58,488 nt of DNA from an uncultured Coriobacteriales bacterium. Lineage in GTDB: Bacteria; Actinomycetota; Coriobacteriia; Coriobacteriales; UMGS124. The position numbers and the translations under genes are program-made. The notes beneath the pieces were generated by a model. That model searched no databases. It worked only from the letters and a program-made list of their open reading frames with translations, and was not told the DNA's origin. Location: NCBI GenBank assembly GCA_902464015.1, contig CABQHM010000017.1, positions 1 through 58,488 of the forward strand. The letters are read 5' to 3'. Of this stretch, positions 16,201-24,267 are shown piece after piece; position 1 is the first letter of the stretch, and each line of letters starts with the position of its first letter.

Positions 16201-16582
16201 GGCTGCTCACCGCCTTGCGATAGGCGTCTTCGATATGCGACACGACCTTGAGCAGGGGCTTTCGCTCCACCGGCTTTGCCAGCCAATCAAAAGGTTGCAT
16301 GCCGAAGGGGTCGTCGCGATAGTCGCTGTAGGCGGTCATGAACACGAACATGGGAACCTTGGCCAGCTCGCCGAGCGAGTCGGGCAACAGGGTGGTGCCC
16401 GCACCCACGATGTTGTGGTCGATAAACGCCACGTCCACCTCATGGGTCTTGAGCTTGGCGATTGCCTCTTGCAGGCACACCGCCTCGCTCGCCACTTTGA
16501 AACGCCCGGTGAGCTCGAGCTGGTTGCGCAGCTCGACGCGCGCCGGCGCCTCGTCGTCCACGATCATCGCCTCAAAGATCAT
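16181..16582 (-). CDS. Receiver-only response regulator
   Basis: A 133-aa single-domain response regulator with no DNA-binding part. The acidic pair is Asp9/Asp10 (IVDDE), the expected phospho-acceptor is Asp55 (VAFIDHNIVG), and the switch Thr83 (FMTAYSD) and Lys103 (WLAKPVE) are present, so the phosphorylation site is complete. The start ATG at 16582 follows GAGGG. No histidine kinase is nearby. The gene overlaps ackA by 20 bases. I infer it may be charged by acetyl phosphate or by a distant kinase. It could be a truncated LytTR-type regulator, since the receiver sequence resembles that class. Confidence 0.85.
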   Translation of the reverse strand: MIFEAMIVDDEAPARVELRNQLELTGRFKVASEAVCLQEAIAKLKTHEVDVAFIDHNIVGAGTTLLPDSLGELAKVPMFVFMTAYSDYRDDPFGMQPFDWLAKPVERKPLLKVVSHIEDAYRKAVSSHERIGL

Positions 16583-16892
16583 GTGGCCCTCTTCCTTGGC
16601 ATGCTGGGCCGCCCGCGGGCCGCCGCAAAATAGTGGGCCGAATACTACCAGAAGCTCCGCCGCCCGTGGCCTACGTGCTGTTTTCGCACGGTATCAGGGA
16701 ATTTGGAAGGCGCGAATGGAACAGGCAGGCAGCCAAGCGGACAGCCAAAAGCCCGGCCGGAAGCACGACCGGTCACATGTTGTTCACCTGAAGCAACCAC
16801 GTGTCCCGCCTTAGCCGGCAGCTAATGAATCTGTCCGGTGCGCTGCCTACAATCCCCCTCGTCAGCAAGTAGACACGACGAAAGGGGCCATC
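16583..16892. other. Divergent intergenic region, receiver gene / DUF4190 gene
   Basis: About 310 bases without a gene. It must hold promoters for both directions. TACAAT at 16848-16853 is a plausible plus-strand -10 some 40 bases before the next start, without a clear -35. The stretch 16600-16630 is rich in short GGGCCGCC/GCGGGCCG palindromes. I see no other structure. Confidence 0.4.
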
Positions 16893-17666
16893 ATGGCACA
16901 CGCAGAACAGGAAATGGACGAGCAAGGAACGCAGGGTTCGGTCAAGCCAGCCACCTCCGCTATGGCGATTGCGGGTCTTGTGCTCGGAATCGTGGCGCTT
17001 GTAACCTCCTGGATGCCCATCCTCAACAACGGCTCGTTTTTCCTTGCCCTGTTAGGAGCAATTTTTGCCATCGTGGGGCTCACGGCCACTTTGAGGCGCA
17101 CCCGTTCGGGCAAGGGACTTGCCATTGCAGGCCTCGTCATTTGCATCATCGCCTGCGCAGCCGTTCTCGCCGCCCAGCAGGCCACCTCGAAGGCCATCAA
17201 CGACGCCGTCGACAGCGCTAAGAGCGGCCCGGCCGTCACCTCGACGAGTGCTGCCCCCGCAGGCACGTCCGACGGCGCCGCCGACACAGCGGCGCAATCT
17301 CAGGACCTCGCCCTGGGCACCTCCATTACCTTGGCAGACGGCCTGACCGTCTCGGTGGACTCCGTGGACACGAGCCTCGTGAAACATGACGGCTCCCCCA
17401 TCACGGCCGTCACTGTCACCTACACCAACGGCAGCTCTGAAGAGGCAAGCTTCAACGTCTACGATTGGAAAGCCCAGGACACCCAAGGCGTCCTGCGCTC
17501 GTATACGTATTACAGCGGCAGCGACGTTGTCAGCCTGGGCTCGGGCACCCTTGCCCCCGGCGGCACGGTAACGGGCGCCGTTTGCTTCGAAGGTGACATC
17601 ACCAAGGCGCTGTACTATGCGTCGATGTTCTCGAACAGCGCCACGGCAAGCTGGAGCCTCTCGTAG
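16893..17666 (+). CDS. DUF4190/DUF4352-type membrane-anchored protein
   Basis: 257 aa, with AAAGGGG before the ATG. Residues ~25-95 have the DUF4190 pattern, two or three hydrophobic helices rich in Ala/Gly (AMAIAGLVLGIVALV, GLAIAGLVICIIACAAV). A low-complexity Ala/Ser/Thr linker follows, then a C-terminal β-rich domain resembling DUF4352 (GTSITLADGLTVSVDSVD, VTVTYTNGSSEEASFNVYDW). The C-terminal domain is probably outside the membrane. Function is unknown; proteins of this type are common in Actinomycetota and Firmicutes. The next gene begins about 95 bases downstream on the same strand. Confidence 0.75.
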   Translation: MAHAEQEMDEQGTQGSVKPATSAMAIAGLVLGIVALVTSWMPILNNGSFFLALLGAIFAIVGLTATLRRTRSGKGLAIAGLVICIIACAAVLAAQQATSKAINDAVDSAKSGPAVTSTSAAPAGTSDGAADTAAQSQDLALGTSITLADGLTVSVDSVDTSLVKHDGSPITAVTVTYTNGSSEEASFNVYDWKAQDTQGVLRSYTYYSGSDVVSLGSGTLAPGGTVTGAVCFEGDITKALYYASMFSNSATASWSLS

Positions 17667-17760
17667 AGAAACGCGTACGGTGCAGAACCTCCCCCGCCGC
17701 CTCATCTGCGCGTTCACGCTATTCTGTACAGCAACGCCGCCTGCACCTTGGAGACACACG

Positions 17761-18180
17761 ATGAGCGAGCCTTTAACCGAAAACGAACTCGACCGGCTGT
17801 TGCACGCCCCCAGCGTCGACGACTTTTTGGACCAACAGGAAACTACCGAGCGAAGCCTTGCCGACTATCTCAGCGAGCTTCTCACCGCCAAGCGCCTCGA
17901 GCGTGCCCAGGTGGTGCGTATGGCCAACCTCAACGAGACCTTCGGCTACCAGATTTTCAAAGGGACGCGCCATCCCTCCCGCGACAAGGTGCTGCAGATT
18001 GCTTTTGCCATGGCCCTCTCCCTGCGAGAGACAAACCGGGCGCTTCGAGCGGCGGGCGCAAACGAGCTCAACGCCAAGTGCCGCCGCGACGCCATCATCA
18101 TCTTCTGCCTCGACCGCGGCTGCTCGCTGCAGAAAGTCAACGAGGAGCTCTACCGCTTTGGAGAAGAGACCGTTTGCTGA
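17761..18180 (+). CDS. XRE-like helix-turn-helix protein paired with a Ser/Thr kinase
   Basis: 139 aa; ATG with GGAG upstream. A degenerate helix-turn-helix lies around residues 35-80 (LSELLTAKRLERAQVVRMAN, ETFGYQIFKG, PSRDKVLQIAFAM), as in the XRE/Cro class. The C-terminal ~40 residues form another helical region with three cysteines. Homologues of this kind are often followed by a eukaryote-type kinase gene, as here 91 bases downstream. Whether it binds DNA or is a kinase substrate is not known. A hairpin with a T-rich tail lies between the two genes, so kinase expression may be partly independent. Confidence 0.75.
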   Translation: MSEPLTENELDRLLHAPSVDDFLDQQETTERSLADYLSELLTAKRLERAQVVRMANLNETFGYQIFKGTRHPSRDKVLQIAFAMALSLRETNRALRAAGANELNAKCRRDAIIIFCLDRGCSLQKVNEELYRFGEETVC

Positions 18181-18217
18181 AAGGCGCGGCTGAGACTTCC
18201 AAGGAAGGCTTATCATC

Positions 18218-18246
18218 AAGGCGGGCCCATCCGGGTCCGCCTTTTC
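18218..18246 (+). terminator. Terminator or attenuator between the HTH gene and the kinase gene
   Basis: Arms AAGGCGG (18218-18224) and CCGCCTT (18237-18243), with G+C-rich inner pairing and a TTTTCTT tail. It ends 25 bases before the kinase start, so it may lower kinase expression relative to the HTH gene. Confidence 0.65.
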
Positions 18247-18271
18247 TTCTCAACCGGTACGCACTCGGAGC

Positions 18272-19609
18272 ATGATGGAACCCACGAGCTCAACTACCAG
18301 CATAGACCCCTTGGCGGAGATGCTCGAGCGCTTCGAGAGCGATGCGTGTTATCGCGTGGATGCCCTCATCAAGCAGACGCAGGTCGAACGCACCGAGAGA
18401 GTCTATCGGCTGGGCACGGCCGATACGCAAGAGACGGGTCCCTTCATCCGCAAGTACATCGCCCGTCAAAGCGGCCTGGGCGAGGTATACCAGCTGCTGT
18501 TTGAGAAACAGCGGGCAGGCAAACGCCTCAAGCACGTCCCTTTCATCCTTGACTGCGGCCTCATAGGCGACAAGCTCGTCGTCGTCATGGAGACCGCACC
18601 GGGCAAAATGCTTGCCGCATGCGTGGAAGCGCTGCCCGGGCAAAAGGAGCGCCTCGACTTCACACAGCGGGTGTTTCCCGAGCTCTGCGACGCAGTTGAG
18701 GAACCCCACACCGCTTTCGAGCGCCCCATCATCCATCGCGACATCACGCCCACCAATGTCATGGTCGACCTCGACGAGAGCGAAGGTCGCATGCCCGCGG
18801 TTATGCTCCTTGACTTCGGCATCTCCCGCGTCTTCAAACCCCAAGCCGACCACGACACGGCATATTTGGGCACGCGCCCCTACGCGCCGCCCGAGCAGTG
18901 CGGTTTTGGACAGACAAGCGTGCAGACCGACGTCTATGCCCTGGGGGCGGTGCTGTTCTATTGCCTGACGGGCAGGCCCATGTCAAACAACGACCGGCTG
19001 GTCGACTATGCTGACCCGTCGATTCCCAGCGACCTCAGGCGCGTCATCGCCAAGGCCTGCGCGCTGGACGCCAAAGGCCGCTATATGAGCGCGCGAGACT
19101 TGAAGACGGCCTTTGAGGCGTGCCCGTCGGTGAGAGCCGTAGTGAAGGCGCGCCTGCAAAGTCCCGCTCCCGTGCGCCCTTCCGTCCCTGACGAGCGTCA
19201 GGCGAATGACTCGCCCGAACAATCGCTCCGCCCACGAAACCCGCAAGGCGCCCTCCGCTCGCTGCTCTCCAACCTGCCCGACGCGATTCCCACCTGGATC
19301 TGCCGCGTCTGGAACGTGTTCATTGCCCTGAACTGGGTACTGTACACGTATGCCTCCTGGTTCACGACCTCGCAGGCGCTGCCCGAAGGCACCCCGTTCT
19401 GGCTGAATCGCTGCTATGCCGTCTTCTATGTGCTGTTCTTTTCCAGCATCGCGTATACGCTCTACGACAAGCGCCGCCTCTTTGCGAGGCTTGGCATCAA
19501 GCACGAGAGATCCTTGGCGTACCAGGTCATTCGTTGCGTGCTGATCATATTGGCAAGCTTGGTAACGCTCTTGGCGATCAACGTCACCTATACCGTGTCC
19601 ATCTCATAG
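18272..19609 (+). CDS. Membrane-anchored eukaryote-type Ser/Thr protein kinase
   Basis: 445 aa. The cytosolic kinase domain spans about residues 30-290: a poor glycine loop (YRLGTADTQETGPF), a possible ATP-contacting lysine (FIRKYI), catalytic loop HRDITPTNVMV, metal site DFGISR and activation segment GTRPYAPPEQ with SVQTDVYALGAV after it. A polar Pro-rich linker leads to a C-terminal region with three hydrophobic helices (NVFIALNWVLYTYAS, YAVFYVLFFSSIAY, CVLIILASLVTLLAI). No PASTA or other extracellular sensor follows, so it does not look like a PknB-type cell-wall sensor. Two adjacent ATGs are possible starts (18272, 18275); the second has better spacing to GGAG. Confidence 0.88.
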   Translation: MMEPTSSTTSIDPLAEMLERFESDACYRVDALIKQTQVERTERVYRLGTADTQETGPFIRKYIARQSGLGEVYQLLFEKQRAGKRLKHVPFILDCGLIGDKLVVVMETAPGKMLAACVEALPGQKERLDFTQRVFPELCDAVEEPHTAFERPIIHRDITPTNVMVDLDESEGRMPAVMLLDFGISRVFKPQADHDTAYLGTRPYAPPEQCGFGQTSVQTDVYALGAVLFYCLTGRPMSNNDRLVDYADPSIPSDLRRVIAKACALDAKGRYMSARDLKTAFEACPSVRAVVKARLQSPAPVRPSVPDERQANDSPEQSLRPRNPQGALRSLLSNLPDAIPTWICRVWNVFIALNWVLYTYASWFTTSQALPEGTPFWLNRCYAVFYVLFFSSIAYTLYDKRRLFARLGIKHERSLAYQVIRCVLIILASLVTLLAINVTYTVSIS

Positions 19610-19696
19610 CCCTGGGTTGATAAACCCCGAGCCTTGAGAATGCGGGCACACCTACAGGAACGATGCGCCAATCTTCATTTCTTTGCAAAATAGTGC

Positions 19697-19725
19697 TTGC
19701 ATTCTCTTGGCAGAAGGATTAGTAT
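19697..19725 (+). promoter_or_regulatory. Promoter of tRNA-Pro
   Basis: TTGCAT (19697-19702) and TAGTAT (19720-19725) at exactly 17-bp spacing, ending 14 bases before the tRNA. This is the clearest sigma-70-type promoter in the window. Confidence 0.65.
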
Positions 19726-19739
19726 TACTTCTTGCACTT

Positions 19740-19816
<77 letters not shown>

Positions 19817-19828
19817 TGCTCACAACGA

Positions 19829-19863
19829 GGCCAGGGACTGGAAACAGTTCCTGGCCTTTTTGC
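19829..19863 (+). terminator. Terminator of tRNA-Pro
   Basis: Twelve-base arms GGCCAGGGACTG and CAGTTCCTGGCC (one G-T pair) with a GAAA loop, followed by TTTTTGCTTT. Confidence 0.9.
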
Positions 19864-19917
19864 TTTCTGTGCATCTTTGTTCCTAGCCAGCACAGATCGC
19901 TCTTCCCCACCGCATGC

Positions 19918-19955
19918 AAAAAGGGACCCGCTACCGCAGTGGTAACGCGTCCCTT
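19918..19955 (-). terminator. Terminator of the sstT-ettA unit
   Basis: Arms AAGGGACCCGCTACC and GGTAACGCGTCCCTT pair over 15 positions with two imperfections. The A tract at 19918-19922 reads as T on the minus strand. It lies 25 bases past the ettA stop. Confidence 0.85.
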
Positions 19956-19979
19956 CGCATTTCTGTGCTCTTTGGCTCG

Positions 19980-21659
19980 TTAGTCGCGCGTAAGCTTGCG
20001 GTGCAGGCGGTGCGGACGGGAGGCCTCCTGGCCCAGGCGGGCAACGCGGTCGTTCTGGTAGGAGTCGAAGTTGCCCTCGAACCAGTGCCAGCGGCCGGGG
20101 TTCTCGTCGTCGCCCTCCCACGCAAGGATGTGCGTGGCGATGCGGTCGAGGAACATGCGGTCGTGGCTGACGACCACGGCGCAGCCGGGGAAGGCAAGCA
20201 ACGCCTCTTCGAGCGACTCAAGCGTCTCGGTGTCGAGGTCGTTGGTCGGCTCGTCGAGGAGCAGCAGGTTGCCGCCCTGCTTGAGCGTGAGCGCCAGGTT
20301 CAGGCGGTTGCGCTCGCCGCCGGAGAGCATGCCGGCAAGCTTCTGCTGGTCGGAGCCCTTGAAACCAAAGCTTGCCACATAGGCGCGCGTCTGGAACTCC
20401 TGGTCGCCGACCTTGATGAAGTCGTACCCGTCGCCCACGACCTCCCAGACTTTCTTCTGCGGGTCGATGCCCGAGCGGTTCTGGTCGACGTAGGAGATGC
20501 TCACGCTCTCGCCGACCTCAAGGCTGCCGGAGGTCAGCTCCTCCAGGCCCACGATAGTCTTAAACAGCGTGGTCTTGCCTACACCGTTGGGGCCGATGAC
20601 GCCCACGATGCCGTTGCGCGGCAGCGAAAACGACAGGTCGTCGATGAGCACGCGGTCGCCGAAGCACTTGCGGATATTCTTGGCCTCGAGCACCTTGGAG
20701 CCCAGGCGCGGGCCCACGGGGATGGTGATGTCGGTGAGGTCGTTCTTCTTGAACTGACGGGCCTGCGCCTCCATCTCCTCGTAGCGCGCAAGACGGGCCT
20801 TGTTCTTGGCCTGACGCGCCTTGGGGCTGGAACGCACCCACTCGAGCTCGCTTTCAAGCCTCTTGACGAGCTTCTCCTGCTGCTGGCCCTGAAGGGCAAG
20901 GCGGCGGGCCTTCGTGTCGAGGTAGGTGGAGTAGTTGCCCTCGTAGGGATAGAGGTGGCCGCGGTCAACCTCGCAGATCCACTGCGCGACGTTGTCGAGG
21001 AAGTAGCGGTCGTGCGTGACAGCCAGAACCGCACCCGGGTAGTTCGCCAGGAACTGCTCGAGCCACAGGACGCTCTCGGCGTCGAGGTGGTTGGTAGGCT
21101 CGTCGAGCAGCAGTAGGTCGGGTGCCTCGAGCAGGATCTTGCACAAGGCAACGCGACGACGCTCGCCTCCCGAAAGCACGTTCACCGGTGCGTCGGGATC
21201 GGGGCACTGCAGGGCATCCATGGCCTGGGAGAGCTGCGAGTCGAGATCCCAGCCGTTGGCGGCGTCGATCTCGTCCTGCAGACGGCCCATCTCGGCCATG
21301 AGGGCGTCGAAGTCCGCGTCGGGCGCGGCCATCTCCTCGCCAATCTGGTTGAAACGCTCAACCTTGGCAATAACGTCAGCAAACGCCATGCGAATGTTCT
21401 CGACCACGGTCTTGGAGTCGTCGAGCGGGGGCTCCTGCTCGAGCAGACCCACCGTGAAGCCCGGGGTGAGCCTGCAATCGCCGGCCGAGCACTCCAGACG
21501 ACCCGCCATGACCTTGAGCAAGGTGGACTTGCCCATGCCGTTGGGGCCCACCACGCCGATCTTGGCGCCGGGGAAGAAGCCCATCGTCACCTCATCGAGG
21601 ATGACCTTGTCGCCATACGCGAGACGGGCACCATGCATTTGAAAGACGAACTCTGCCAC
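19980..21659 (-). CDS. ettA: ABC-F translation factor EttA
   Basis: 559 aa with two ATP-binding cassettes and no membrane domain. EttA is a ribosome-associated ABC-F protein that gates the first elongation step according to energy level. Cassette 1: Walker A GPNGMGKST, signature LSGGERRR, Walker B LLLLDEPTNHLD. The 'arm'/P-site linker region follows (LALQGQQQEKLVKRLESELE). Cassette 2: GPNGVGKTT, LSGGERNR and LLLDEPTNDLD. The C-terminal GNFDSYQND is typical of EttA. The start is a GTG at 21659, immediately adjacent to the TAA of sstT with no spacer, so translation is probably coupled. Confidence 0.95.
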   Translation of the reverse strand: MAEFVFQMHGARLAYGDKVILDEVTMGFFPGAKIGVVGPNGMGKSTLLKVMAGRLECSAGDCRLTPGFTVGLLEQEPPLDDSKTVVENIRMAFADVIAKVERFNQIGEEMAAPDADFDALMAEMGRLQDEIDAANGWDLDSQLSQAMDALQCPDPDAPVNVLSGGERRRVALCKILLEAPDLLLLDEPTNHLDAESVLWLEQFLANYPGAVLAVTHDRYFLDNVAQWICEVDRGHLYPYEGNYSTYLDTKARRLALQGQQQEKLVKRLESELEWVRSSPKARQAKNKARLARYEEMEAQARQFKKNDLTDITIPVGPRLGSKVLEAKNIRKCFGDRVLIDDLSFSLPRNGIVGVIGPNGVGKTTLFKTIVGLEELTSGSLEVGESVSISYVDQNRSGIDPQKKVWEVVGDGYDFIKVGDQEFQTRAYVASFGFKGSDQQKLAGMLSGGERNRLNLALTLKQGGNLLLLDEPTNDLDTETLESLEEALLAFPGCAVVVSHDRMFLDRIATHILAWEGDDENPGRWHWFEGNFDSYQNDRVARLGQEASRPHRLHRKLTRD

Positions 21660-22937
21660 TTACGCCTCCTTGTTGGGCAGCTCGACGGGGGCAGCGTCGC
21701 GGCCCGGGTTGAAATCGATACCAGCTTTCTCCATCTCATGGTACTGCGCGCTGGCGGTAAAGAGGACGTCAGAGGAGGAGTTGAGGGCAGTTTCGCAGGA
21801 ATCCTGGATTACGCCGATGATAAAGCCGATGGCAACCATCTGCATGGCGATGTCGTTGGAGATGCCGAACAGCGAGCATGCCAGCGGGATGAGCAGAAGC
21901 GAGCCGCCCGCAACGCCGGAAGCGCCGCATGCGGAGACGGCGGCAAGCACCGAGAGGACGATGGCCGTGGGGATGTCGATGGCGATGCCCAGCGTGTTGG
22001 CGGCAGCCATGGCCATGACGGTGATGGTGACGGCGGCGCCTCCCATGTTGATCGTGGCACCCAGCGGGATGGACACGGAGTAGCCGTCCTTGTGCAGGCC
22101 GAGCTTCTCGCACAGGCTCATGTTCACGGGGATGTTGGCCGCGGAGCTACGGGTGAAGAACGCGTAGATGCCAGAGTCCTTCAGGCAGCGGAACACGAGC
22201 GGGTAGGGATTCTTGTGGAAGCAGAAGAAGGCGATGAGCGGGTTCACCACGAGGGCGACGAAGAGCATGCAGCCCACGAGGACAAGGATGAGCATGCCGT
22301 ACTCAGTGAAAATCTCCACGCCCGAGGTGACGACGGCGGAGTACACCAGGCCGCAGATGCCGAAGGGGGCAAGCTGGATGACCCAGCGCACGACGGTGTT
22401 CACGGCGTCAGAAACAGAAGACAGCACGCTGCGCACGCCCTCGGGAGCCTTGCGAAGCGCAATGCCCAGAGCCACGGCCCAGGTGAGGATGCCGAGGTAG
22501 TTGGCGTTGGTGAGGGCTGCAATGGGGTTGCAGAACATGTTGAGGATGAGGGTGGACAGCACGGAGCCGATGCCCTCAGGCGAGCTCTGCGACACATCGG
22601 AGGCGTCGGCCAGCGTGACGGTGAGCGGGAAGATGTACATGGCGATGACCGCCACGGCCGCCGCGGCAAAGGTGCCCACAACGTAGAGAATGATGATGTT
22701 CTTCATGCCGCCGGAGGTCTTGGCGTTGGCAAGAGCGCTCATGACGAGGAAGAACACCAGGATGGGGGCGACGCCCTTCAGCGCGCTCACGAACACGGAG
22801 CCAAGAAGCTCGATGAAACTGTTGCCGCCGGTCAGACCCGGGATGAATGACAAGATGACACCGATGATCAGGCCCGCAAGGATGCGAAGGATGAGGCTCG
22901 AGTTGGCCCACTTCGATCCGAGGTCTTTTATGGACAT
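21660..22937 (-). CDS. sstT: Serine/threonine:Na+ symporter SstT
   Basis: This 425-aa membrane transporter belongs to the DAACS (glutamate/dicarboxylate) family and matches the SstT subgroup that imports serine and threonine with sodium. The ATG at 22937 follows GAAAGGGG. Several hydrophobic helices are visible. The re-entrant loop signature is FFTRSSAANIPVNMSLCEKLG, followed by SVSIPLGATINMGGAAVTIT, and the last conserved segment includes GVIQDSCETALNSSSD. It is directly joined to ettA (stop and start adjacent). Confidence 0.93.
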   Translation of the reverse strand: MSIKDLGSKWANSSLILRILAGLIIGVILSFIPGLTGGNSFIELLGSVFVSALKGVAPILVFFLVMSALANAKTSGGMKNIIILYVVGTFAAAAVAVIAMYIFPLTVTLADASDVSQSSPEGIGSVLSTLILNMFCNPIAALTNANYLGILTWAVALGIALRKAPEGVRSVLSSVSDAVNTVVRWVIQLAPFGICGLVYSAVVTSGVEIFTEYGMLILVLVGCMLFVALVVNPLIAFFCFHKNPYPLVFRCLKDSGIYAFFTRSSAANIPVNMSLCEKLGLHKDGYSVSIPLGATINMGGAAVTITVMAMAAANTLGIAIDIPTAIVLSVLAAVSACGASGVAGGSLLLIPLACSLFGISNDIAMQMVAIGFIIGVIQDSCETALNSSSDVLFTASAQYHEMEKAGIDFNPGRDAAPVELPNKEA

Positions 22938-23075
22938 GGAATGTCCCCTTTCCTCGTCGCAGGACACGCCTGCGAATGAATACGAATGATGTGCATAGTA
23001 CCGCATCCAAAGCCGCTTTACCTGCATAAACCGTTTACGGATACACCCTGAAACACGTTAGTAACGTACGCGAGC

Positions 23076-23113
23076 AAAAAAGGGGCGCCCACGCATGGCG
23101 GGCACCCCTTTTT
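23076..23113 (-). terminator. Terminator of the fdh operon (bidirectional in form)
   Basis: AAAAAAGGGGCGCCC at 23076-23090 pairs with GGCGGGCACCCCTTTTT at 23097-23113. The flanking A and T tracts make it usable in both directions. It ends the fdhA-fdhB-fdhC-fdhE transcript and shields sstT. Confidence 0.85.
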
Positions 23114-23147
23114 GGTCGACGTTTCCTACAAGAGCAGGTGGTTGACC

Positions 23148-24071
23148 CTACTCGCAGGCCTTGAGCTGGCCGGCTTCGGCAAGGGCCGTGAGCTTCACCA
23201 TCATAACGTCCTCGACCTCGGGCACGAAGGCCACGCGAGAGGCCGGGTCGTTGAAGTGGGTGCGCATATAACCGCCGCACTCGCTGCATACATGGACGCG
23301 ATGCGCATCGTCGCCCTCGACGCTGAGGTACTCGAGGTGACCCTGGTGCTGGGTGCCGCAGCATGCACAACGCACACGCTCAAAGCCCCAGGTGGAGCCG
23401 CACTGGCCGCAATACAGGGTACGAACGTTGGCCTTGTTGGAGGCAGTGGGGCCAACATGGGCAAGTGTGGCGGCACCGCCGCACACCGGGCAGCGCAGGG
23501 GCCTGACATGCTCGAACGCCCCCTCCTCCACCTCGCGGCGCACACCGGCAAGCTCCGCTTCAGCAACAGGCTGAAGCTGGCTGCGCAGGGCAAGCGTCAG
23601 CACCATGCAGGTGAGGCGCACGCGCTCGAAGGCCTCGTCGGACTCGCCCTGCTCTTCGATGACGTCGTTGGCGATGGCTTCGATCCAACCCTCGGGGTCC
23701 TCCCCCGCCAGGTCGATGGGCTCGACCTCGACGACTTCGGTCCAACGCAGGCCCTTGAGGTAGCCGCAGGCGTCCTGGGAGAAGGAACCCTTCTCGATGA
23801 GGTATGAGGCGATCTCGCGGGCGCAAGCAGCAAGGCGACGAGCGTCAACGGCGGCGGGCACCTGGCGCAGGAACGGCTTGCAGGCCCAGTACCACTCGAG
23901 CAGCTCTTCCTTGCCGGGCAGCGTCGAGGGGTCGATTGCCTGACCTGCAGCGTCGGCATGGCGCTGCTGAATCTGCCAGATGCCCTCGAAGAACTCCAGG
24001 CGCGCCATGTCGTCGGCCGCCGTCGTGGGACGGTACGCCTCGACGACCGCCTTAATCTGCTCCAGGTTCAT
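23148..24071 (-). CDS. fdhE: Formate dehydrogenase accessory protein FdhE
   Basis: 307 aa, cytosolic. FdhE is needed for formation of active respiratory formate dehydrogenase. The C-terminal half has the four rubredoxin-like Cys pairs: RCPVCGGAA, YCGQCGSTWG, RCACCGTQ and VCSECGGYMRTH. The N-terminal half is helical. The ATG at 24071 follows GGAAAGGA; the 11-codon upstream extension has no ribosome site. It is the last fdh gene, separated from fdhC by about 200 bases that contain a terminator-like hairpin, so it may be expressed at a lower level than the structural genes. Confidence 0.93.
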   Translation of the reverse strand: MNLEQIKAVVEAYRPTTAADDMARLEFFEGIWQIQQRHADAAGQAIDPSTLPGKEELLEWYWACKPFLRQVPAAVDARRLAACAREIASYLIEKGSFSQDACGYLKGLRWTEVVEVEPIDLAGEDPEGWIEAIANDVIEEQGESDEAFERVRLTCMVLTLALRSQLQPVAEAELAGVRREVEEGAFEHVRPLRCPVCGGAATLAHVGPTASNKANVRTLYCGQCGSTWGFERVRCACCGTQHQGHLEYLSVEGDDAHRVHVCSECGGYMRTHFNDPASRVAFVPEVEDVMMVKLTALAEAGQLKACE

Positions 24072-24138
24072 GGGAGCCAGTCCTTTCCATTCGCCGGACA
24101 ACACCGGGTCTCGTTTTGCTCTCCGGCTGATTGTAACG

Positions 24139-24174
24139 AAAACCGCCCGCCGACAAACGCTCGTCGGCGGGCGG
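24139..24174 (-). terminator. Hairpin with T tail after fdhC; a second strong hairpin lies at 24189-24222
   Basis: Arms CCGCCCGCCGA and TCGGCGGGCGG (24143-24153/24164-24174) form a perfect 11-bp stem, followed on the minus strand by TTTTCGTT. Just upstream on the transcript, GGAG-CGGGGCG pairs with CGCCCCG-CTCC at 24189-24222. Together they suggest termination or processing between fdhC and fdhE. Confidence 0.7.
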
Positions 24175-24267
24175 CATGTGCAGTGCGTGGAGCCGGGGCG
24201 CTGGTAGGCACGCCCCGACTCCGGGGAGGTACCTACCGGTTACAAGCGCACCGGTCAAACAGGTGCA

